The notes beneath the pieces are model-generated. The model was given only the letters and a program-made list of their open reading frames with translations, was not told where the DNA came from and did not search any database. This document shows, in pieces, positions 1-8,261 of a stretch of 9,131 bases of DNA. The stretch is from assembly GCA_004375885.1 (NCBI GenBank), contig SOJG01000081.1, positions 1 through 9,131 of the forward strand, given 5' to 3'. The DNA comes from Dehalococcoidia bacterium. GTDB lineage: Bacteria > Chloroflexota > Dehalococcoidia > GIF9 > AB-539-J10. Each line of letters begins with the position of its first letter. The first letter of the stretch is position 1. The position numbers and the translations under genes were made by a program.

Positions 1-482
1 GCAATTCCTTTTTCGGCAATGCTCAATGGTTCAGTGAAAACAGCAATATTAGCCAGGTCAGCTGGAACCTTGACGATGTATTGTTCCTGGTCAACCACGA
101 ACTCAGTAAAGAAGCCATCTCTCTTGTGAATACCCCGTTCGGCATAGAGCCCGGTCATGCACATATCACTCTGATTATGCAGGCATGGCTGACAGATACC
201 ACATCCTCGCCTTACCGTCATAACGACCGTATCACCCGGGGCCACGGACGTTACACCCTTACCTACGTCCTCTACCACTCCAACCATTTCGTGACCCATG
301 ACGATCTCATTTCGACCCTCAGCTATGTCCTGTAGGCTATGCCTTATCATATTGTAGTCGGTGCCATCTACTCCCGCCTTTTTGACCCTCACCAGCACCT
401 CGTCTGGCTGATTTATCTCGGGCTTAGGTAGATCAAATTCATGTGCTCCTGTTTTCCCTCGCATCATCACGATAGCTTTCAT
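1..482 (-). CDS. Glucose 1-dehydrogenase-like zinc-dependent medium-chain dehydrogenase (C-terminus off the left edge)
   Basis: Only the first 160 codons are present; the reading frame is open to the window edge. The protein starts MKAIVMMRGKTG and shows the N-terminal GroES-like domain of medium-chain alcohol dehydrogenases. The structural zinc cysteines are C94, C97, C100 and C108 (RRGCGICQPC...C). The segment around residues 115-128 (AERGIHKRDGFFTEF) closely resembles archaeal glucose 1-dehydrogenases of the Sulfolobus type, which oxidise glucose to gluconolactone. The catalytic zinc site can be read as D39, H64 and E151 (in TEPL). Position 39 is Cys in most relatives (GICGTD) but Asp here (GVDGTD), as reported for Haloferax glucose dehydrogenase. 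The Rossmann domain that sets NAD or NADP preference is off the window. The ATG at 482 is preceded by AAAGGA at 490-495, seven bases away. The gene lies 59 bases downstream of rpe. Other sugar or polyol dehydrogenases of the superfamily remain possible; the family call is firm, the substrate less so. Confidence 0.85.
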   Translation of the reverse strand, partial: MKAIVMMRGKTGAHEFDLPKPEINQPDEVLVRVKKAGVDGTDYNMIRHSLQDIAEGRNEIVMGHEMVGVVEDVGKGVTSVAPGDTVVMTVRRGCGICQPCLHNQSDMCMTGLYAERGIHKRDGFFTEFVVDQEQYIVKVPADLANIAVFTEPLSIAEKGI

Positions 483-541
483 TTCTAAGTCCTTTCTTAA
501 TTATGAGCCCTGATGATTAATCGTTGAGTCGACTAATTAGA
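483..541 (-). other. AT-rich spacer between rpe and the glucose dehydrogenase gene
   Basis: This 59-base gap holds the palindromes GATTAATC (515-522) and GTCGAC (528-533). It also holds ATCGTTGAGTCGACTAATTA (520-539), which resembles a sequence in the gnd-rpe gap. There is no GC-rich hairpin followed by a T run on the minus strand, so no intrinsic terminator is visible and read-through from rpe is likely. A regulatory role for the palindromes is inference. Confidence 0.4.
490..495 (-). promoter_or_regulatory. Ribosome binding site of the glucose dehydrogenase-like gene
   Basis: AAAGGA on the minus strand lies seven bases before the ATG at 482. It supports this start for the truncated dehydrogenase. 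No other in-frame ATG with a comparable site lies between the rpe stop and this one. Confidence 0.6.
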
Positions 542-1201
542 TCAAAAACGAACTGAGGCCTTGTTAACTAGAGTCATAAGTGTGCGGTATCTTTCGGCTG
601 GATCAGGCTGTAAAAAGATATCACTGCCCACATAGAGCAGATCTACCTGTCTGCCAGCAACCTGGACTATGTTACTCGCTTTTATTCCACCGTCTACACC
701 TATTTCCATAGCAGGTTGGCTTTTGCGGAGTTCGGCTACCTTATCCAGGACTTTGGGAATAAATTGGCTGCCATAGAAGCCGGGGTGTACAGCGAGAAAA
801 AGTACACTGTCTACTGCTTCAACTAAGGGCAGAAAAGCAGCTACCTCTGTTTCAGGATTAACGGCCAGTCCTACCGCTAACCCTAGCCTTCTCGCTCGCA
901 ATATAACAGATCGTGCCGATGACTTTGCCTCATAGTGAAAGACCACTCTCTTAGCTCCTGCTTCCCTGAAGTTATCCAGATAATCTTCAGGTCGCTCGAC
1001 CATAAGATGGGCCTCCCAGTCGAATCTGATTGGAATCGCCACTAAATCTTGATAAGTTATACTACGTGAGGGCACAAACCGGCCATCCATAATATCAAAC
1101 TGGACGTAGTCGGCAAAACCCTCAGCTTGTCGAACCATGGTCTTCAATGCCCTGGGGTCTTCTGTTAATATGGAAGGTACGACCTTTTTAGTCCTGGTCA
1201 T
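542..1201 (-). CDS. rpe: Ribulose-phosphate 3-epimerase family protein (divergent metal site)
   Basis: The 219-residue protein has the length and TIM-barrel motifs of ribulose-phosphate 3-epimerase, which interconverts ribulose 5-phosphate and xylulose 5-phosphate in the cytoplasm. Visible landmarks are VPSIL (8-12), FDIMDGRFVPS (35-45), AHLMVE (64-69), FHYEA (88-92), VHPGFYGSQFIPK (138-150), GVDGGI (168-173) and a GSDIF phosphate-binding segment (192-196). In characterised family members the metal ligands are His, Asp, His and Asp. Here they read Q34, D36, H65 and D170, so the first histidine is replaced by glutamine. The glycine-rich loop is also unusual (HPGFYGSQ rather than NPGFGGQ). The operon, with transketolase, transaldolase and RpiB, otherwise lacks this enzyme, which supports the role. 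The ATG at 1201 has an AGGAG six bases upstream. A related epimerase specificity is the main alternative. Confidence 0.85.
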   Translation of the reverse strand: MTRTKKVVPSILTEDPRALKTMVRQAEGFADYVQFDIMDGRFVPSRSITYQDLVAIPIRFDWEAHLMVERPEDYLDNFREAGAKRVVFHYEAKSSARSVILRARRLGLAVGLAVNPETEVAAFLPLVEAVDSVLFLAVHPGFYGSQFIPKVLDKVAELRKSQPAMEIGVDGGIKASNIVQVAGRQVDLLYVGSDIFLQPDPAERYRTLMTLVNKASVRF

Positions 1202-1207
1202 TATTGA

Positions 1208-1212
1208 CTCCT
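1208..1212 (-). promoter_or_regulatory. Ribosome binding site of rpe
   Basis: AGGAG on the minus strand lies six bases before the ATG at 1201 and fixes the epimerase start, which begins directly with the conserved first strand (KKVVPSIL). Confidence 0.65.
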
Positions 1213-1231
1213 GTGCATATCCATATCCACT

Positions 1232-1259
1232 TTCATATCGATTGACTAATCACTTACAA
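1232..1259 (-). promoter_or_regulatory. Weak sigma-70-like promoter candidate upstream of rpe
   Basis: On the minus strand TTGTAA (1254-1259) and TATGAA (1232-1237) are separated by 16 bases. Each matches four of six consensus positions. The inverted repeat GATTGACTAATC lies in the spacer between them, where a repressor could act. In AT-rich DNA such matches arise easily by chance, so this is only a candidate. Confidence 0.2.
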
Positions 1260-1300
1260 ATACAAACCGCATATTGAATTCTTTGAATACTACAACAACC

Positions 1301-2209
1301 CTATTCTGCTTTTTTCACCCTGTGACCTCCAAATTGCTGGCGAAGGGCAGCAAGTAACTTGGTACCGAATGGTTGTTCCTGCCTTGATCGGAATCTTGCC
1401 TGAAGAGACTGAGCTATAACTGGCGTAGGTATCCCTAATTCAATAGATTCCTGCAATGTCCATCGGCCTTCACCAGAATCCTCGACAAAAGCCTGGATGC
1501 TCTCTAGTTTAGGGTCTTTGGCTAATGCAGCGGCCGCCAAGTCTAACAGCCAGGAGCGGACTACGCTACCATATCGCCAAGTCTCGGAAATCTGATGTAG
1601 ATCTAATTTGAACTCCCCTTTGGCCTGCATCAATTCAAATCCCTCGGCATACGCCTGCATCAACGCATACTCAATACCATTATGAACCATCTTTACAAAG
1701 TGACCCGCGCCACTGGGCCCTACGTGGCCGTAGCCTTCTTGTGGTGAAGGTGCCAGCGTCTGGAAAATGGGCTCCAAATGCCGAAAGGCTTGAGTATCAC
1801 CTCCCACCATCAAACAGTAGCCCTCTTTAAGACCCCACACGCCACCACTGGTGCCTACATCAAGAAATATGATTCCTTTCTCAGCTAATAGGGATGCTCG
1901 CCGCATACTGTCCTTGTAGTTAGAATTACCTCCGTCAATAATGATATCTTCTGGCGAAAGCTCAGCCGCCAGGGTGCTAATGGTGATCTCTGTTGGCTCC
2001 CCCGACGGCACCATCAACCAGATGGCACGGGGTTTGGTCAATTTGCTGGCTAGATCAGGATAGGACAGGGCACCAGTAGCCCCTTTCTCAACTGTAGCGT
2101 CTAAGGCTTCCCTTACCGGGTCGTAAGCCACCACCTGATGGCCACCGTCGATTAACCGTTGTGCCATGTTGCCGCCCATACGGCCTAAACCAATCATACC
2201 AATCTCCAT
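1301..2209 (-). CDS. gnd: 6-phosphogluconate dehydrogenase, decarboxylating, short NAD-type form
   Basis: It oxidatively decarboxylates 6-phosphogluconate to ribulose 5-phosphate and CO2. The 302-residue length matches the short class (YqeC-like, about 300 residues) rather than the roughly 470-residue E. coli type. The Rossmann motif is GLGRMGGNM (7-15). Asp30 at the end of the second strand (VVAYDP) is typical of NAD rather than NADP binding. Substrate and catalytic motifs are IDGGNSNY (91-98), VGTSGGVWG (118-126), the GHFVKMVHNGIE segment (169-180) with K173 and N177, and VEDSGEGRW (242-250). The ATG at 2209 follows a strong GGAGGT site. The start overlaps the HAD gene end by 16 bases, so the two are probably translationally coupled. 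Gnd is the only oxidative-branch pentose phosphate enzyme in the window. Cofactor preference is inferred from one residue and the class. Confidence 0.95.
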   Translation of the reverse strand: MEIGMIGLGRMGGNMAQRLIDGGHQVVAYDPVREALDATVEKGATGALSYPDLASKLTKPRAIWLMVPSGEPTEITISTLAAELSPEDIIIDGGNSNYKDSMRRASLLAEKGIIFLDVGTSGGVWGLKEGYCLMVGGDTQAFRHLEPIFQTLAPSPQEGYGHVGPSGAGHFVKMVHNGIEYALMQAYAEGFELMQAKGEFKLDLHQISETWRYGSVVRSWLLDLAAAALAKDPKLESIQAFVEDSGEGRWTLQESIELGIPTPVIAQSLQARFRSRQEQPFGTKLLAALRQQFGGHRVKKAE

Positions 2210-2991
2210 TGTTCACCTCCCTTATTCTTTACTGCTTCACCTCGGTGCGCAGTCCGGTCATGTTCCTTAATACGCTGGCGTACCACCTCGGTTACCTTTT
2301 CTGGTTTGTGGACAATCCACGCTTCTTTAATTATTTCATGGTCGTGGATACTGGCATTAGTAAAAGGGGTAGCAATGGCCACTACGTTCATACCAGCAGA
2401 CTGGGCCGCTTTGATGCCATTTACTGAATCTTCAAGCACCAAACATTCCTCTGGCGGTACTCTCAGCCTTTCTGCGGCCAGGAGGTAAATCTCAGGATCA
2501 GGCTTGCCCTTACTGACATCCTCGGCAGTAAGAACCACATTAAGTAGCGGTTCGATGCCAAGAGATCGGATGACGTGTAGCACATCCTTACGTTTTGATA
2601 ATGTAGTCAGCGCCGTCAGGCAGGAGGTCTCTTTGGCAACTTGCAGCAGGTCAACTGTGTACGGCCATTGGTTGTCTCGAATTACCTCTGGATCACTAAT
2701 CATCTTGTCGTAAATCTGATACCGTATGGCCGTTAGCGCCTGCCACGGTTCTGAGACCCCATATTGAGCCATTAACGGGCGTAATTCCCCTTCCAGTCCA
2801 AGCTTGTCCATAACATGTCTAGAGGTTACTTCCCGTTGTGCACCGACCACTTCACGGTACGCTTCGCTGGCCTGTGTATCAGGCTCGGGGAGGTTGCGGA
2901 TTTGCTGAACAGCGAGCGCATAAGCCCGTGCTTTAAGCTTCTCCGTCTGCACCAGGACGCCGTCTAGATCAAAAATCATAGCTCTTATCAT
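2194..2991 (-). CDS. HAD superfamily hydrolase, beta-phosphoglucomutase/phosphatase-like (subfamily IA)
   Basis: From the ATG at 2991 the protein has 265 residues. HAD motif I is FDLDGVLVQTE, with nucleophile D8 and acid D10. A helical cap follows, then motif II (ALTTLS), the motif III lysine (SKGKPDPEIY) and motif IV (LVLEDSVNGIKAA). This layout fits cap-type I proteins such as beta-phosphoglucomutase, phosphoglycolate phosphatase and sugar-phosphate phosphatases; the substrate cannot be read. The frame stays open to 3096, but that extension overlaps the end of the fusion gene and precedes the normal HAD start, so I chose 2991. ATG 2979 is an alternative. The upstream ribosome site is weak (GCAGGT, four bases away). 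It starts 37 bases after the fusion gene and overlaps gnd by 16 bases. Its position suggests it acts on a pentose- or hexose-phosphate, perhaps as a side-product phosphatase; this is inference. Confidence 0.85.
   Translation of the reverse strand: MIRAMIFDLDGVLVQTEKLKARAYALAVQQIRNLPEPDTQASEAYREVVGAQREVTSRHVMDKLGLEGELRPLMAQYGVSEPWQALTAIRYQIYDKMISDPEVIRDNQWPYTVDLLQVAKETSCLTALTTLSKRKDVLHVIRSLGIEPLLNVVLTAEDVSKGKPDPEIYLLAAERLRVPPEECLVLEDSVNGIKAAQSAGMNVVAIATPFTNASIHDHEIIKEAWIVHKPEKVTEVVRQRIKEHDRTAHRGEAVKNKGGEQWRLV
2215..2220 (-). promoter_or_regulatory. Strong ribosome binding site of gnd inside the HAD coding region
   Basis: GGAGGT (extending to GGAGGTGA) lies five bases before the ATG at 2209. 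It sits within the last codons of the preceding HAD gene, so gnd is probably efficiently re-initiated by ribosomes finishing that gene. Confidence 0.75.
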
Positions 2992-3028
2992 AGGACCTGC
3001 TTTCCAACCAAGATTGTTTGCGTATATG

Positions 3029-5767
3029 CTATAGAAGTTCCCTAATGCATGCGGATAAAGATGCCATATCCCCCTTCTTTGAATGAACCCTGACAATCGA
3101 CTTGTTCAGTGATCGTAATGTCTCAAGGTCTCCTATGGCCTGCGCATCAGCTATCACTCCGAAGGTGTAAGGTTTACCCGGTATCAGCACGTCTTGCTCG
3201 TGTTCAGCAGTTATTTGAAGAAATAGACCTGTATCGGGGCCCCCTTTGTGAAGCTGCCCCGTTGAGTGAAGAAAACGTGGTCCATAGCCGAGAGTAGTAG
3301 CTATTCCATACCGCTCTACAATCTTCCGGCGAAGCTCTGCCAGCGCCTTATCTGTTTCAGGTGTCTGATGAATATAAGCCATGATAGCCAGGTATTGCGG
3401 CCTTTCAGCCCTGGAGAGCAGATCAGGGAACGACCCTTCATTTTGGATATCAGGTAAATTACCGGAGGTAGTGTATTCCTGCAAAACGTGCTCTGTGGCA
3501 TCTTTAGCCTGTTGCACGTTGGGTTGATTGAAGGGATGAATACCCATTATGGCGCCGGCTACAGCGGTGGCAAACTCCCAGCGGTAAAACTCTGCGCCCA
3601 GATCATATCTATCGCGCATCTCCAAGACCAGAACCGGTTGTCCCAGAGACCTGACATCCTCAATTACCTTATCCATTTCAGAGTTGTCGTCCTCTTCAAG
3701 GCGCAAGTAAACAAATATTCTGTCTTCACCATACTGAACTGCTTTCATCAACGGTTCGCCAGCGATGGGTATTATTCCCTTGCCATCCTTACCGGTGCTC
3801 TCAGCGATAAGCTGTTCCACCCAGAGACCAAAGCTACTGATGGTTGGGGATGTTATGAGCGTAAGTTTATCCCTTCCCTGGGCAGCTAAAGTGCCCATGT
3901 ACGTTCCAAGCCAGGCACCAGGATTATCGTGAACGGGTACACAGGAAGCACATGCCTCTCTCATGCAGTCGGACCGCTCAAGCAACTTTGTTACATCGAT
4001 CCCTGAGAGTGCAGCTGGCACCAAACCAAAATAAGAAAGGACAGAGTATCGGCCACCGATATCAGGAGGATTTACAAAAACACGCCGGAACTTCTCTTCT
4101 TCCGCCAGTTCAACTAGCGGAGTCCCAGGATCAGTTATGGCAACAAAGCTCTCTCCAGCCTTGCCCTCTCCAACGGAAGACTCGATAAGGCCCTTGAAGT
4201 AAGAGAAGAGCGCAAGAGGCTCCGTGGTCGTGCCGGATTTTGAGGAGACTAAGAACAGGGTGTGAGACGGGTCTATTGACTCTTTCACCGATTGTACCCA
4301 GGCGGGTACCGTTGAGTCCAGCACTTTTAGTTCTGGATAGCCGGCAGTGCTGCCAAATACCTGCCTGAGCACCTCGGGGCCCAGGCTACTTCCGCCCATG
4401 CCCAGTAAAACAACGTGACGGAAACCAGCGTCTACAACCTCCTGTGCAAAGGACTGGATGGTCGGCATTTGTTCAGACATTGAATCAGCGACACGAAGCC
4501 AGCCCAGACGATTCGTGATTTCGGCAGGTTCCGGTTTCCAGACAGTGTGGTCTTTCTGCCAGATTCGCCGCACGATGTCACGTCTATCAAGATCAGCCAG
4601 AGCTACTTCCACATCGCCAATATAGTTTCCAATGCTCACACCGGGATGAATATGCTCTGGTGCCAGTAGTCGTGTCTTCTTATCTTCGATACCGGCCATG
4701 AGCTTCTCGAAGGATTGAGCGAAGGCCTTAAGCCCATCAGCAAGCAGCTTCACTGTAACAGACTCCATGCTAATACCAGCTCCAGCAAGATCGGCCAGTG
4801 TCTGCTCAGCTTCAGAAAAACCTGCCTCAAGGGTGGGTATCACATGGCCATGGTCCAGGAATGCATCTATAGTTGCCGGCGGCATAGTGTTGACTGTATC
4901 GGAACCGATAAGGGACTCTACATACATGAGATCATTATAGGCCGGATTTTTCGTGCCGGTGCTTGCCCATAAGGGACGTTGCACACGAGCGCCACCCGCC
5001 CTTAATACCGCAAAACGCTCACTATCAACCATTCGCTTGAACTCAAGATATGCCAGCTTGGCATTGGCAACAGCAGCTTTACCACGTAGGTTTTTAAGTT
5101 CTTCTTGTCCCTTTCGCATACGCTCTTCCAACAAAGAATCTACAACGGTATCTATGCGACTCAGAAAGAAAGACGCCACCGAAGCCACGTTGCCGGCATT
5201 CCCACCGTTTTTACCCAGATCTTCAAGGCCAGCGATATAGGCTTCTATAACCTGTTGGTACATATCGAGAGAGAATATTAGTGTAACGTTGACATTAATG
5301 CCATCGCTGATTAGGTTACGGATGGCTGGTATACCTTCTGGCGTAGCCGGGACTTTAATCATTATGTTTGGTCGCTCCAGCACAGCGAATAACCGCTTCG
5401 CCTCCCTGATAGTGCCATCGGTATCGTGAGCCAGTGCGGGGCTGACCTCTAAAGACACGTAGCCGTGCAAGCCAGATGACTGATCATATATGGGTCGTAG
5501 TAGGTCAGCGGCAGTTCGTATATCTTCTATTGCCAGGGCTTCATATATGTCCCCGATGTCCCTGGCGGTTTTAACCAGGGCTAATATTGCCTCATCATAG
5601 TCAGTGCTTCCAATAATGGCCTTCTCGAAAATCGTTGGATTTGAGGTCACACCGCTTATTCCTTGTTCGACAAGCTGTTGGAACTCACCAGATTTCAGTA
5701 GACCCCGGCGTATGTAATCAAGCCAAATGGCCTGGCCTTGTTGCCTGGCTTTTTGAATGGCATTCAT
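3029..5767 (-). CDS. Bifunctional transaldolase / glucose-6-phosphate isomerase fusion
   Basis: The 912-residue protein joins two full enzymes. Residues 1 to about 370 are transaldolase: WLD with D17, [10 protein letters not shown] (41-50), SLEVSP with E107, the Schiff-base lysine K138 in [20 protein letters not shown] (165-173) and SFFLSRID (199-206). Residues from about 385 to the end are phosphoglucose isomerase: GMGGSSLG (456-463), SSKSGTT (508-514), GGRYSVLS (571-578), E651 in the [10 protein letters not shown] signature, [10 protein letters not shown] (744-753) and [10 protein letters not shown] (834-843) with K841. It would swap dihydroxyacetone units between sedoheptulose 7-phosphate and glyceraldehyde 3-phosphate, and interconvert fructose and glucose 6-phosphates. 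The layout and length match the known tal-pgi fusion family (PRK09533). No stop or frameshift interrupts the linker. The ATG at 5767 overlaps the rpiB stop as ATGA, with a purine-rich AAGGGGG about nine bases upstream. All key residues I could check are present in both halves. Confidence 0.96.
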   Translation of the reverse strand: MNAIQKARQQGQAIWLDYIRRGLLKSGEFQQLVEQGISGVTSNPTIFEKAIIGSTDYDEAILALVKTARDIGDIYEALAIEDIRTAADLLRPIYDQSSGLHGYVSLEVSPALAHDTDGTIREAKRLFAVLERPNIMIKVPATPEGIPAIRNLISDGINVNVTLIFSLDMYQQVIEAYIAGLEDLGKNGGNAGNVASVASFFLSRIDTVVDSLLEERMRKGQEELKNLRGKAAVANAKLAYLEFKRMVDSERFAVLRAGGARVQRPLWASTGTKNPAYNDLMYVESLIGSDTVNTMPPATIDAFLDHGHVIPTLEAGFSEAEQTLADLAGAGISMESVTVKLLADGLKAFAQSFEKLMAGIEDKKTRLLAPEHIHPGVSIGNYIGDVEVALADLDRRDIVRRIWQKDHTVWKPEPAEITNRLGWLRVADSMSEQMPTIQSFAQEVVDAGFRHVVLLGMGGSSLGPEVLRQVFGSTAGYPELKVLDSTVPAWVQSVKESIDPSHTLFLVSSKSGTTTEPLALFSYFKGLIESSVGEGKAGESFVAITDPGTPLVELAEEEKFRRVFVNPPDIGGRYSVLSYFGLVPAALSGIDVTKLLERSDCMREACASCVPVHDNPGAWLGTYMGTLAAQGRDKLTLITSPTISSFGLWVEQLIAESTGKDGKGIIPIAGEPLMKAVQYGEDRIFVYLRLEEDDNSEMDKVIEDVRSLGQPVLVLEMRDRYDLGAEFYRWEFATAVAGAIMGIHPFNQPNVQQAKDATEHVLQEYTTSGNLPDIQNEGSFPDLLSRAERPQYLAIMAYIHQTPETDKALAELRRKIVERYGIATTLGYGPRFLHSTGQLHKGGPDTGLFLQITAEHEQDVLIPGKPYTFGVIADAQAIGDLETLRSLNKSIVRVHSKKGDMASLSACIRELL

Positions 5768-6249
5768 TGGCTTGGTCCCCCTTTATCATCATGAATTGCC
5801 TGGCGCTCGATAGCCAGGACTTTCTCCAAACGACGACAATGGCGCGTTTCACCAGAAAAGTTTGCGGTTAGAAAGGCTTTTGCTAGCTCCGCAGCCAGCT
5901 CCGTACCGATCACACGTGCCCCAAGGCACAAAACATTCATGTCATCGTGTTCTACCCCTTGATGTGCTGAGTAACTGTCATGACAAAGACAGGCCCGGAC
6001 CCCCGGCACCTTGTTGGCGGCTATACTGGCGCCTACTCCACTACCGCAGATAAGTATGCCCCTGTGTGCTTGCTTGGCAGCCACCGCTCTGGAAACTGCA
6101 AGCGCAAAATCAGGGTAGTCATCATCAGGATCAAATGTATGCGCTCCCAGATCCAGGATCTCATATTCTTCGTTCAGTCGGGCAACCAACTCATTTTTTA
6201 GAGTGAAGCCACCGTGGTCGGCGCCCAGTGCAACTTTCAACTTCATCAT
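5764..6249 (-). CDS. rpiB: Ribose-5-phosphate isomerase B
   Basis: It interconverts ribose 5-phosphate and ribulose 5-phosphate. The 161 residues fit the RpiB/LacAB family. Visible are GADHGGF with D11 and H12, the catalytic cysteine C68 in [17 protein letters not shown], and H101 in [18 protein letters not shown]. The first ATG (6249) overlaps the transketolase stop as TAATG. The AGGAG at 6253-6257 is only three bases from it but six from the second ATG at 6246, so translation may begin at Met2, giving the more usual [13 protein letters not shown]. The tail after residue 150 is slightly longer than usual and unremarkable. The stop overlaps the start of the fusion gene by four bases. An allose-6-phosphate isomerase activity is known for some relatives, but the operon favours the pentose role. 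Confidence 0.95.
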   Translation of the reverse strand: MMKLKVALGADHGGFTLKNELVARLNEEYEILDLGAHTFDPDDDYPDFALAVSRAVAAKQAHRGILICGSGVGASIAANKVPGVRACLCHDSYSAHQGVEHDDMNVLCLGARVIGTELAAELAKAFLTANFSGETRHCRRLEKVLAIERQAIHDDKGGPSQ

Positions 6250-8261
6250 TAGCTCCTGTGCAGAAGTTTCATCGCCCCGCTGACTGCATGCTGGGCAGTC
6301 AGGCCCAGTTTCTCATAGAGGATAGAGCCCGGTGCTGACGCCCCGAAGCGATGGATACCAATCGTGAGCCCGTCCAGGCCTACATATCTCTCCCATCCCC
6401 TTGGAGTTCCTGCCTCGATTGAAACCCGTGCTCTGATAGCTGGAGGTAACACCTCATTTCGATAACTAACTGGCTGAGAATCGAACAACTCCCATGAGGG
6501 CATTGAGACAACACGAGAATTGACGCCGTTTTCCTTCAGTATCTTACCGGCCTGAAGAGCGATATGAACCTCTGATCCTGTACCCATCAGTATCACATCT
6601 GGAGATGGTGCTGACTCCCAGATGACATAGGCACCACGTTGTACTCCGCTGGCTGGAGCTAATTCTGCTCGGTTCAGTATCGGCAGGTTTTGGCGGCTGA
6701 GAACTAAAGATGTCGGGCCATCACGACGTTCTATGGCTATTTTCCAGGCCTCTGATGTCTCGGTAGCATCCGCTGGCCTGATCGTGACCAGATTAGGCAC
6801 CTGGCGTAGTGCCATAAGCTGCTCGATAGGCTGATGTGTTGGCCCGTCCTCACCCATTCCAATGGAATCATGGGTAAATATGTAGATCACCCTGATTCCC
6901 ATTAACGCAGCCAGTCGCACCGGCGGACGCATATAGTCGTAAAATACGAGAAAAGTCCCTGTGTAGGGTATAACGCCGCCATGCAAGGACATTCCGTTCG
7001 TTATAGCGCCCATAGCGTGTTCGCGAACACCGAAATGCATATTGTGCCCACAGTACTCTTCGAACCCATAGTGGCCATGATCTTTCAGAGTGGTCTTGGT
7101 TGAAGGAGCCAGGTCTGCCGAACCACCAGTGAAGGAATGGACTCTCTGTACGATGGCATTCATGACCTGGCCAGAAGCCTCACGAGTAGCGATTGGTTTT
7201 TCTGTTGTCTTAAACAGATCATCGAGTTCTCTGCTCCATCCCTCTGGCAAGTCTCCCGACAGGTCCTCTTCCAATTGTCGTGCCTCGTTTGGATAGGCGT
7301 GTCGGTAAGCCTCCAGTTTAGCTTCCCACTCCCGCTGTTGATGGTCACCTCGCTGTACGGCCTGGCGAAAATGGGAAAGTACATCAACAGGAACGGTAAA
7401 CGGTTCATCATACGGCCAACTCAAATTCTTCTTCGTTAGTCGTACTTCCTCTTCGCCCAGAGGTTCTCCATGAGCTGATGCGGTACCGGCCTTATTCGGA
7501 CTGCCATACCCGATGATCGTCCGGCAAATGATCAAACTAGGTCGAGCTTTTTCATCCTGAGCTGCCTTAATAGCAGCATCAACACCGGCTGTGTCCATGC
7601 CATCAATAGGGCCGATCACCTGCCAACCGTAAGCCTGAAACCTTTGGGCCACATCTTCAGTGAAGACTATGCTTGTGTTGCCCTCAATTTGGATACCATT
7701 ATCATCGTATAGATAGATTAGTTTAGCCAGGCGAAGCGTTCCAGCCAATGAAGCGGCTTCTGAGGCGACCCCCTCCTGGAGGTCTCCATCTGAGACAATA
7801 GCATATGTATAGTGGTCGACTATCTCATATCCGGGACGGTTATAATGTTCAGCCAGCCACCTTTCTGCAACGGCCATCCCTACTCCGTTGGCAAACCCCT
7901 GTCCCAATGGACCGGTGGTTGTCTCAACACCGGGGACGATCCCATATTCAGGATGGCCTGGCGTCTTACTTCCCCACTGTCGGAACCGTTTGATTTCGTC
8001 TAGCGTCATGTCGTAACCTGTCAAATGCAGCAAAGCATAAAGCAACGCTGAGGCATGGCCGGCAGAAAGAACAAAGCGGTCCCTGTCAGGCCACTTCGGA
8101 TCACTGGGGTTGTGTTTGAGGAATCGGTCCCATAATACAAATGCCATGGGTGTTGCCCCCATGGGAGCTCCCGGATGGCCTGAATTTGCCTGCTGCACCA
8201 TATCCACAGCTAGAAAACGAATTGTGTTTATGCAGAGTTCCTCAAGTTCTGACACACTCAT
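6249..8261 (-). CDS. tkt: Transketolase
   Basis: The 670 residues match full-length bacterial transketolase, which moves two-carbon units between xylulose 5-phosphate and ribose 5-phosphate or erythrose 4-phosphate using thiamine diphosphate. Visible are [10 protein letters not shown] with H29, SAGHAS with H69, and the thiamine diphosphate motif SDGDLQEG...N (157-188). Further on are H264, GGSADLAPS (379-387), the catalytic glutamate E414 in [10 protein letters not shown], and [15 protein letters not shown] (464-478) with H476. All three domains are intact. The ATG at 8261 overlaps the kinase stop as ATGA and follows a GGAGG nine bases upstream. The stop joins rpiB as TAATG. With the downstream transaldolase, RpiB and epimerase it completes the non-oxidative pentose phosphate set. 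No substitution of a key residue was noticed. Confidence 0.97.
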   Translation of the reverse strand: MSVSELEELCINTIRFLAVDMVQQANSGHPGAPMGATPMAFVLWDRFLKHNPSDPKWPDRDRFVLSAGHASALLYALLHLTGYDMTLDEIKRFRQWGSKTPGHPEYGIVPGVETTTGPLGQGFANGVGMAVAERWLAEHYNRPGYEIVDHYTYAIVSDGDLQEGVASEAASLAGTLRLAKLIYLYDDNGIQIEGNTSIVFTEDVAQRFQAYGWQVIGPIDGMDTAGVDAAIKAAQDEKARPSLIICRTIIGYGSPNKAGTASAHGEPLGEEEVRLTKKNLSWPYDEPFTVPVDVLSHFRQAVQRGDHQQREWEAKLEAYRHAYPNEARQLEEDLSGDLPEGWSRELDDLFKTTEKPIATREASGQVMNAIVQRVHSFTGGSADLAPSTKTTLKDHGHYGFEEYCGHNMHFGVREHAMGAITNGMSLHGGVIPYTGTFLVFYDYMRPPVRLAALMGIRVIYIFTHDSIGMGEDGPTHQPIEQLMALRQVPNLVTIRPADATETSEAWKIAIERRDGPTSLVLSRQNLPILNRAELAPASGVQRGAYVIWESAPSPDVILMGTGSEVHIALQAGKILKENGVNSRVVSMPSWELFDSQPVSYRNEVLPPAIRARVSIEAGTPRGWERYVGLDGLTIGIHRFGASAPGSILYEKLGLTAQHAVSGAMKLLHRS
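6253..6257 (-). promoter_or_regulatory. Ribosome binding site that decides the rpiB start
   Basis: AGGAG lies three bases before the first ATG (6249) and six before the second (6246). Usual Shine-Dalgarno spacing favours the second, which would shorten RpiB by one residue. Confidence 0.6.

Larger units (their letters stand above)
1202..1300 (-). other. AT-rich intergenic gap between gnd and rpe
   Basis: This is the longest gap in an otherwise tightly packed operon: 97 bases beyond the overlap-free ends, counting to the rpe start. It contains the 4-4-4 inverted repeat GATT-GACT-AATC (1240-1251), a weak promoter-like pair (see 1232-1259) and the rpe ribosome binding site. No terminator hairpin with a T run is seen on the minus strand. 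Separate control of rpe and the downstream dehydrogenase is possible but unproven. Confidence 0.4.

Noticed and set aside
81..335. An 84-codon plus-strand open frame near the left edge
   Set aside because: The minus strand here encodes the zinc-ligand cysteines of the glucose dehydrogenase, so this is an antisense shadow.
483..541. Palindromes in this gap as a transcription terminator
   Set aside because: They are AT-rich, short and not followed by a T run on the transcribed strand.
2992..3096. A 35-residue N-terminal extension of the HAD gene
   Set aside because: The frame is open, but it overlaps the coding end of the fusion gene and precedes the normal start of HAD motif I. The ATG at 2991 fits the family better.
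3488..3889. A 133-codon open frame on the plus strand
   Set aside because: It is antisense to the isomerase half of the fusion gene, whose catalytic motifs are unambiguous. No family is recognisable in the plus-strand product.
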